11,971 bases of DNA from Caryophanales bacterium UBA3620. Lineage in GTDB: Bacteria > Bacillota_I > Bacilli_A > RF39 > UBA660. Made by a program: the position numbers and the translations under genes. The stretch lies in NCBI GenBank assembly GCA_002375205.1, contig DFLL01000022.1:9429-21399 (forward strand), given 5' to 3'. A model generated the notes under the pieces. The model was not told the origin of the DNA. It saw only the letters and a list, made by a program, of their open reading frames with translations, and ran no database searches. The stretch's first letter is position 1. Each line of letters starts with the position of its first letter. Positions 7,076 to 11,971 of this stretch are shown here, piece by piece.

Positions 7076-7480
7076 TTAATTAAAATAGTTATTTAAATAT
7101 GATATTAAACTATCAGCATTTGTATAGTAAGTATAGTAATCAGAAGTATTACTTTCTTTTAATATTAATGAGTTATTATTAATTATTTCAATATCTACGA
7201 TATCATTATTGTAATTGATAATTATTTTTTTATAACAAGTATTTAAATCACCTAGAAATGGACCATTATCAGATAGTTTAATCCATTTTTTCTTTATTTC
7301 TTTTAGTACATCGTTATTTAATATATTGGTTGTTCCATCACATTTTAATGTGTATATTTCATAGTCTTCTTTTAGTATAATATCTATCCAATTATTTTGC
7401 TTTTTTGATAGGAGAAGTACTCCTATTACAAGTAGTATGATTATGGGTAAGATAATTAATATTATTTTTTTATTTTTCAT
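7076..7480 (-). CDS. Small membrane-anchored hypothetical protein
   Basis: A 134-aa protein not recognised as any family. The N-terminus MKNKK is followed by an uninterrupted hydrophobic segment (about 6-24, Ile/Leu-rich), then KKQNN and a hydrophilic domain of about 105 residues rich in Asn, Ile and Tyr. The basic start and lack of a lipobox suggest an uncleaved signal anchor with the domain outside. Two cysteines (47 and 82) could form a disulfide. The start is ATG at 7480, with AAAGGA seven bases upstream on the minus strand. It is a single-gene unit with its own promoter, convergent to pepF and divergent from prfB. Its layout resembles the protein at 121-1458 only in general plan. Confidence 0.78.
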   Translation of the reverse strand: MKNKKIILIILPIIILLVIGVLLLSKKQNNWIDIILKEDYEIYTLKCDGTTNILNNDVLKEIKKKWIKLSDNGPFLGDLNTCYKKIIINYNNDIVDIEIINNNSLILKESNTSDYYTYYTNADSLISYLNNYFN

Positions 7481-7494
7481 TATATCATCCTTTC

Positions 7495-7536
7495 ATCTTA
7501 TAAGATAATATTATCATTTTGTTATTTTTATGTCAA
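7495..7536 (-). promoter_or_regulatory. Promoter with twin palindromes upstream of the 134-aa protein gene
   Basis: On the minus strand a perfect TTGACA (7536-7531) is followed by a 17-base spacer ending in TGA and a -10 TAATAT (7513-7508). Two perfect 12-bp palindromes overlap by three bases: GATAATATTATC (7504-7515) covers the -10, and ATCTTATAAGAT (7495-7506) covers the predicted start near 7501. They could form an operator, although short palindromes are common in such A/T-rich DNA. Confidence 0.65.
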
Positions 7537-7574
7537 TCTTTTAGATATGACTTTATTTTTTTTTAATTATACTA

Positions 7575-7592
7575 TATAATTAAGGTGGAGGT
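7575..7592 (+). promoter_or_regulatory. Likely -10 and ribosome binding site of prfB
   Basis: TATAAT (7575-7580) lies close upstream of a strong GGTGGAGGT (7584-7592), which is seven bases before the ATG at 7600. No good -35 is visible (TTTATT at 7552-7557 at best), and there is no TG before the -10. If this -10 is used, the transcript would begin near or inside the ribosome binding site, so the promoter assignment is less certain than the binding site. Confidence 0.5.
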
Positions 7593-7599
7593 AAAGGCT

Positions 7600-8683
7600 A
7601 TGGAACTTTATGAACTTAGAAAAGAATATAATGATTTAAATAATAGATTAAATGATTTAAGGAGGTCTCTTTGACTTAGATAATAAGATTAAAAGAGAAG
7701 AAGAAATTAATAATTTAATGCTTGATAGTAATTTTTGGAATGATAGTGAGACCGCTAATAGATTGGTAGGAGAACTTAAAAGTATTAAGAATATTGTTAG
7801 CAATATGAATGAATTATCTAATAGTATTAGGGGTAATTTAGATGTTGTTGAAATGGAAGAAGATGTTGATATTCTTAATATGGCTGAAGAAGAAATACCT
7901 AATATTTGTGATAAATTAGATAAATTAGAACTTGAGACTTATTTAAGTGGAGAGTATGATAATTGTAATGCTATATTTGAAATACATGCTGGAGCAGGTG
8001 GTACAGAGTCTTGTGATTGGGTAAGTATGTTATATAGAATGTATACAAGATATGCTAGTAATGTTGGATATACACTTGTAGAACTTGATAAACAAGAAGG
8101 AGAAGAAGCGGGTATTAAGTCTGTTATGTTCCAAATTAATGGTACTAATGCATATGGTTATTTAAAAAGAGAAAAAGGAGTACATAGACTTGTTAGAATA
8201 AGTCCATTTGATGCTGGCAATAGAAGACATACTTCTTTTGCTTCTGTTGATGTTATGCCAGAGATTGATAATAATATTGATATAGAAGTTAATGAATCTG
8301 ATATAAGAGTAGATATTTATCGTAGTAGTGGTCCTGGAGGACAGGGTGTAAATACGACGGATAGTGCTGTTAGAATTACACATATTCCTACGGGTATTGT
8401 CGTTACTTGTCAGAATGAAAGAAGTCAAATTAGAAATAAAGAAAAGGCTTTAGAAGTATTAAAGAGTAAACTTTATTTATTAGAAAGAGAAAAACAGAAT
8501 GAAAAATTAAATGGAATTAGAGGAGAACAATTAAGTAATGGATGGGGTTCTGCTAAAAGAAGTTATGTAATGTGCCCTTATACTTTAGTAAAAGATAATG
8601 ATTCGGGTTATGAATCTAGTAATGTTAATGATATATTAGATGGTAATATAGAGGATATGATTGAAGTAGGACTTAAAAGTTAA
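7600..8683 (+). CDS. prfB: Peptide chain release factor 2, made by programmed +1 frameshift
   Basis: RF2 recognises UAA and UGA stop codons and triggers peptide release. Frame one runs from ATG 7600 for 24 codons to CTT (7669-7671) and an in-frame TGA (7672-7674). Reading then continues +1 at GAC (7673-7675) to the stop at 8681-8683, giving 360 aa, as expected for RF2. An apparent start at ATG 7718 would drop the first 39 residues and is not the true one. The stop-recognition tripeptide SPF is at 201-203 and the catalytic GGQ at 246-248, in RSSGPGGQ; Ser242 sits where most bacteria have Ala/Ser and E. coli K-12 has Thr. The HAGAGGTESCDW block and coiled-coil N-terminal domain are intact. It is the first gene of a run with the two yitT genes (21-nt gap). 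Confidence 0.97.
7660..7675 (+). promoter_or_regulatory. prfB +1 frameshift and autoregulation site
   Basis: The site reads AGG AGG TCT CTT TGA C. The internal Shine-Dalgarno (7660-7665) lies three bases before the slippery CTT, followed by TGA and C. Spacing and context match the classical prfB site. When RF2 is scarce, the ribosome pauses at TGA, slips from CTT to TTT and makes full-length RF2; when RF2 is plentiful, it terminates after 24 residues. Confidence 0.97.
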
Positions 8684-8704
8684 GAATAAAAGGGAGAGGT
8701 AGTT

Positions 8705-9613
8705 ATGGGATTACTAGAATATTTTAGAAAGAAAAAAGTAGATAGTATTATTGAAACAGTTAAAAAGAAAAATCTGGGTAAGAGATATTTTATGCTTATA
8801 CTTGGATGTTTAATTGTAGCTTTTGCTTTTAATTTGTTCTTTTTAAGATATAATATTGTATGCTTTGGTATAAGTGGACTTTCTATTGTAATTGATAAAT
8901 ATGGTATTAATCCAGCTGTATTTATTATGACTGCTAATATTATTCTTTTAATTATTGCTCTCTTTATACTTGGCTTTGATAGTGCAAAGAATCAATTAGT
9001 TGGTGCTTTAATATATCCTGTATTTATTGAAATTACAAAGTTTATTACTGATAAAATAGATTTAGGTAATACAGAAATGGTTGTTATTGCTCTACTTGGA
9101 GGAGTATTTGCAGGAGTAGGATATGGTCTTATTTATAAGAGTAATTTTTCTACTGGTGGTACGGATGTTATTATTGAAATTATTTGTAAATATTTAAAGT
9201 TATCAATGGGTACTGCTGGTCTTATTGTTAACTCTATAATTATTGCATTTGGTAAGATTGCCTTCTCATGGAGTACTGTTCTATATGGTATATTAGTATC
9301 TTATCTAATATCAATGTTTACAGATAAAGTTTTACTTGGTATATCTAGATGTAAAGCCTTTTATATAGTAGTAAATAAAGAATTAGAATTTGAAGTTAAA
9401 GAGTATCTTTTATCGATAGATGGTGTTGGAACTACGGTTATTGATGCTGAGGGAGGGTATTCGGAAAAGAATCAGACTCTTCTTTTAGCAGTTGTTCCGA
9501 CAAGAAGTTATTTTGTGGTAAAAGATGGTTTGAGGGAAATAGATAAAAATATTTTCTTCCTTGTATGTGATTCATATGAAGTTAGTAATAAGGAGGGAGA
9601 TTTGTGGTATTAG
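8705..9613 (+). CDS. YitT family membrane protein (DUF161 + DUF2179), copy 1
   Basis: A 302-aa membrane protein. A cytoplasmic N-terminal tail (1-27) precedes five or six hydrophobic segments (about 28-48, 52-66, 70-90, 97-113, 122-145, 165-210). The family signatures are NIVCFGISGLS (50-60) and the glycine-rich LLGGVFAGVGYG leading to STGGTD (149-154). The C-terminal DUF2179 domain (about 213-297) includes KAFYIVV, AEGGYS and REIDKNIFFLV. YitT-family genes are present in several copies in most Firmicutes; transport has been proposed, but no substrate is established. The start is ATG 8705 with GGGAGAGG just upstream. It lies 21 nt after prfB and overlaps the next yitT gene by 10 nt. Confidence 0.92.
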   Translation: MGLLEYFRKKKVDSIIETVKKKNLGKRYFMLILGCLIVAFAFNLFFLRYNIVCFGISGLSIVIDKYGINPAVFIMTANIILLIIALFILGFDSAKNQLVGALIYPVFIEITKFITDKIDLGNTEMVVIALLGGVFAGVGYGLIYKSNFSTGGTDVIIEIICKYLKLSMGTAGLIVNSIIIAFGKIAFSWSTVLYGILVSYLISMFTDKVLLGISRCKAFYIVVNKELEFEVKEYLLSIDGVGTTVIDAEGGYSEKNQTLLLAVVPTRSYFVVKDGLREIDKNIFFLVCDSYEVSNKEGDLWY

Positions 9614-10467
9614 AAATTGAAAGAATTAAAAATAAGATTAGAGAAAAAAACTATTGGAAAAATTTTTGCATGTTTGTTTTTGGTATGATTTTTAGTTCTA
9701 TATCTGTCAGTGTATTTTTTAATCCTAATAATATTGTTACTACAGGTAGTACAGGACTTGCAATACTACTTAATAAATTTATTAATATTGATTTATCTTT
9801 AATTATTTTTGCTTTATCAGCAATACTATTGGTTCTTGATTTTGGGGTATTTGGAATAGAACATGGTTCAAGAAATATATTAGGTACTATTTTGTATCCA
9901 ATATTTATAAAGGCTTCTAGTATACTTACTAATTATGTATATTTTAATAATACTTCGTTATTTTTACTTATATTAGTAGGTGGTGTTTTTTCTGGTATTG
10001 GATTTGGACTTGTTAAAAAGTCTGGTTATAGTTTAGGAGGCTTTTATACATTATATGATCTTTTTAATAAAAGATTTAGAATTTCTATTGGTAAGGCTAA
10101 TTTGATATGTAATATGACTATTATTATAGCTAGTTTATTTATATTTGGCCTTGATAAGTGTATATATGCTTTTATTGGTTTATATGTATCTTCTTATGTA
10201 GGAGATAGAATTATGATAGGTATATCTAGAAATAAGGCCTTTTATATTGTTACTAGTAAACCTAATTTAATTAAAGATTATATAGTTAATAATTTGAATC
10301 GTACTGTTACAGTAGTTAATGCTAAAGGGGGATATTCAGATAGAAAGAAGAAAATGCTTTTATGCGTAATGCCTACGAATGAATATAATATAGTTAAAGA
10401 AATTATTATGGAAATTGATAATAAAGCATTCTTTTTAATTACTGATAGTTATTATGTGTCTAAATAG
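9604..10467 (+). CDS. YitT family membrane protein, diverged copy 2
   Basis: A 287-aa paralogue of the preceding gene with the same plan: tail, membrane region (about 20-205), and DUF2179 domain (about 206-285) with KAFYIVT, AKGGYS and MEIDNKAFFLI. Alignable landmarks include NNIVTTGSTGLA (42-53), ILYPIFIK (96-103), LVGGVFSGIGFGL (124-136) and DRIMIGISRNKAFYIV (201-216). The conserved STGGTD box of copy 1 is changed to SLGGFYT (143-149): Gly-Gly is kept, but the following Thr-Asp is lost. The start is GTG 9604, chosen because AAGGAGGG (9590-9597) lies at ideal spacing and no ATG fits. It overlaps copy 1 by 10 nt, so the pair is translationally coupled and may work as a heteromer (inference). 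Confidence 0.92.
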   Translation: MVLEIERIKNKIREKNYWKNFCMFVFGMIFSSISVSVFFNPNNIVTTGSTGLAILLNKFINIDLSLIIFALSAILLVLDFGVFGIEHGSRNILGTILYPIFIKASSILTNYVYFNNTSLFLLILVGGVFSGIGFGLVKKSGYSLGGFYTLYDLFNKRFRISIGKANLICNMTIIIASLFIFGLDKCIYAFIGLYVSSYVGDRIMIGISRNKAFYIVTSKPNLIKDYIVNNLNRTVTVVNAKGGYSDRKKKMLLCVMPTNEYNIVKEIIMEIDNKAFFLITDSYYVSK

Positions 10468-10494
10468 AAAATATTGTTAAATATTTGTATAGAC

Positions 10495-10523
10495 TTTAAA
10501 AAAAATGTAAATAATGTTATAAT
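10495..10523 (+). promoter_or_regulatory. Promoter of ftsEX
   Basis: TTTAAA (10495-10500), a 17-base spacer and TATAAT (10518-10523) lie in the 81-nt gap after the yitT pair. TG lies one base before the -10 (TGTTATAAT). It shares AATGTTATAAT with the promoter at 1519-1547. The start near 10530 leaves a leader of about 19 nt carrying AAAGGAG (10538-10544). Confidence 0.65.
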
Positions 10524-10548
10524 TATTTTTGAGTATGAAAGGAGTAGT

Positions 10549-11244
10549 ATGGAGTTAATTAGAATTAGTGATGTTCAGAAGACTTATAAGACTGGTACTG
10601 TTGCTCTTTATGATGCTAATCTTAGTATTAAAAAAGGGGAATTTGTCTTTGTTATAGGTGCTTCTGGTAGTGGTAAATCAACACTTATTAAAATGTTATA
10701 TAGAGAAGAAAAACCTGATAGGGGTTCGATTATAATTGGAGGTATTAATGTAGCAAAACTTCGTAATAGAAAAGTATATGCTTTAAGAAGAAAATTGGGA
10801 GTAGTATTCCAAGACTTTAAATTGCTTCCTAGACTTACGGTATATGAAAATGTTGCTTTTGCAATGGAAGCTTTAGGTTATGATAAGAGAGAAATACATA
10901 AGAGAGTAATTGAAGTATTAGATTTGGTTGGACTTAAAAATGTCGTTAGAAAATATCCTGATCAAATATCGGGAGGAGAACAGCAAAGAGTAGCTATAGC
11001 TAGAGCAATTGTAAATAGGCCTAAACTACTTATATGTGATGAGCCTACGGGAAATTTGGATCCTGATACTTCAATGGAAATTATGAAGGTTCTTGATAAT
11101 ATAAATGCTATGGGGACTACTATTGTTATGGCTACTCATGATAGAGATATAGTTAATGCAATGCAAAAAAGAGTAATCCTATTAGATCATGGTAAAATAA
11201 TAAAAGATATCGAGAAGGGAAGTTATATTCATGAAACCGCTTAG
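10549..11244 (+). CDS. ftsE: Cell division ATP-binding protein FtsE
   Basis: A 231-aa ABC ATPase, normal FtsE length. With FtsX it forms the membrane complex that in Gram-positives activates extracellular peptidoglycan hydrolases (CwlO/PcsB-type) rather than transporting a solute. Motifs: Walker A GASGSGKST (37-45), Q-loop Gln88 in VVFQDF, signature SGGEQQR (141-147), Walker B LLICDEP (160-166), D-loop NLDP (169-172), H-loop His197 in ATHDRD. The frame is open back to a TTG at 10474, but the start is ATG 10549. AAAGGAG (10538-10544) lies four bases before it, family homology begins there, and the promoter -10 falls inside the longer reading. It overlaps ftsX by 14 nt. Confidence 0.97.
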   Translation: MELIRISDVQKTYKTGTVALYDANLSIKKGEFVFVIGASGSGKSTLIKMLYREEKPDRGSIIIGGINVAKLRNRKVYALRRKLGVVFQDFKLLPRLTVYENVAFAMEALGYDKREIHKRVIEVLDLVGLKNVVRKYPDQISGGEQQRVAIARAIVNRPKLLICDEPTGNLDPDTSMEIMKVLDNINAMGTTIVMATHDRDIVNAMQKRVILLDHGKIIKDIEKGSYIHETA

Positions 11245-11971
11245 GGCCATTAAAAGATATTTTAGAGATGCTCTTCATGGAGTATTTAGAAATTTTTCTT
11301 TATCTCTTGCTTCTATTTCATGTATTACTATTACTTTAATAGTAGTGGCTGTATCTTTAATTCTTTCTTATAATGTAGAACATTTTTCTGATTCAATTAG
11401 AAAAGATGTTACGGTTGTTATGTTTTTAAAGAGTGATACGACGAGTGTTGATGAAGAAATAATAAAAAAGGAATTAGAAAGTATAGAAAATATTGAAAAT
11501 AGTAGTATTGAATTTAAGAGTAAAGAGGAGTCCGCTGAAGAATTGAAAGACGGAAGCGATATATTTGCTAATACAGTTGATTCTTGGACAGAGGAAACTA
11601 ATCCTTTACTTGATAGTTATATGTTTAAAGTTAAAGATATTGAAAAAATAGATAATACTGTTAAAGATGTAAAAAGTTTATCTTTTACAAAAGATAAAGT
11701 TAATAATATTAATTATGGTGAAGATATTGTTCATCAGTTAGTAGTGGTATTTAATGTCGTTAGAAAGGTATGCATAGTAGCAGTTCTTGCCCTTGTATTA
11801 GTAACAGCATTCTTAATTGCTAATACAATTAAACTTGCTATATATTCTAGAAAAAGGGAAATAGAAATTATGCGACTAGTTGGAGCTTCTAATATATCAA
11901 TTAAAATTCCATTTATAATAGAAGGATTATTTATTGGTATATTTGGTTCTATTGTTCCAATACTTATTACT
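11231..11971 (+). CDS. ftsX: Cell division protein FtsX, cut by the window edge
   Basis: The first 247 codons of FtsX, the membrane partner of FtsE; the family is about 300 aa, so roughly the last 50 residues with the final membrane helix lie beyond the edge. The cytoplasmic N-terminus MKPLRAIKRYFRDAL is typical. TM1 is at about 26-47; the large extracellular loop (about 48-168), which contacts hydrolases or their adaptors, starts with VTVVMFLK; TM2 is about 169-196; the cytoplasmic REIEIMRLVGAS (209-220) is the family hallmark; TM3 begins about 226. The start ATG 11231 lies inside the end of ftsE (14-nt overlap), with AGAAGGGA (11213-11220) about ten bases before it, so synthesis of the two subunits is coupled. 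Confidence 0.96.
   Translation, partial: MKPLRAIKRYFRDALHGVFRNFSLSLASISCITITLIVVAVSLILSYNVEHFSDSIRKDVTVVMFLKSDTTSVDEEIIKKELESIENIENSSIEFKSKEESAEELKDGSDIFANTVDSWTEETNPLLDSYMFKVKDIEKIDNTVKDVKSLSFTKDKVNNINYGEDIVHQLVVVFNVVRKVCIVAVLALVLVTAFLIANTIKLAIYSRKREIEIMRLVGASNISIKIPFIIEGLFIGIFGSIVPILIT

Noticed and set aside
7718..8683. Stand-alone release-factor gene starting at ATG 7718
   Set aside because: It would lack the first 39 residues of RF2. The upstream ATG 7600 with a strong ribosome binding site and the frameshift site explain the full gene; it is not a pseudogene either.
10468..10488. Hairpin after the second yitT gene as a terminator
   Set aside because: The possible AAATATT/AATATTT stem is entirely A/T, short, and lacks a following T-run.
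10474..10548. N-terminal extension of FtsE from a TTG at 10474
   Set aside because: It has no ribosome binding site, the extra 25 residues are not FtsE-like, and the promoter and AAAGGAG before ATG 10549 lie within it.
1..11971. Mollicutes genetic code (TGA as tryptophan)
   Set aside because: prfB is present with a TGA-dependent frameshift, TGA ends the 218-aa gene at 3938-3940, and tryptophans seen in the proteins are encoded by TGG.

Overview
The window is a piece of a low-GC Gram-positive (Bacillota) chromosome. It is very A/T-rich, uses AGA for almost all arginines, has AGGAGG/AAAGGAG-type ribosome binding sites, and carries Firmicutes marker genes (DUF951, YitT family, PepF, FtsEX next to prfB). 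TGA is a genuine stop: it ends the gene at 3284-3940, and prfB carries the classical in-frame TGA frameshift control. The Mycoplasma/Spiroplasma code is therefore excluded despite the Mollicutes-like base composition. An uncultured gut-type member of Bacilli/Erysipelotrichia fits, but that is inference.

Layout. (1) 1-120 is a pure hexamer satellite that abuts, in codon phase, the stop of a minus-strand gene (121-1458) for a membrane-anchored surface protein with a duplicated domain. (2) Divergent from it, 1564-3940 holds a DUF951 zinc-ribbon-like protein, an AbgT-family transporter and an unknown 218-aa protein, closed by a hairpin terminator. (3) A 198-nt gap holds a GC-rich palindromic element and a promoter, followed by ychF and pepF (4139-7033). 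A bidirectional terminator separates pepF from a convergent small membrane-anchored protein (7076-7480, minus). (4) Divergent from that, prfB (RF2, with programmed +1 frameshift) and two overlapping YitT-family membrane proteins run to 10467. (5) ftsE and the first 247 codons of ftsX follow from their own promoter and run off the right edge.

Function. Most of the window is housekeeping: translation (ychF, prfB), peptide turnover (pepF), and divisome/cell-wall hydrolase control (ftsEX). Membrane transport-type genes of unknown substrate are mixed in. The prfB-ftsE-ftsX neighbourhood is an old Firmicutes arrangement, here interrupted by the yitT pair. DUF951 and ychF, usually adjacent, are here separated by the transporter and the unknown gene.

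I saw no tRNA, rRNA, insertion sequence, CRISPR array, phage gene or defence system. No stretch longer than 300 nt lacks a gene. I do not see a clear new multi-gene system. The least explained items are the hexamer satellite at the left edge, the duplicated-domain surface protein beside it, the GC-rich palindrome at 4010-4050, and the unknown 218-aa protein.
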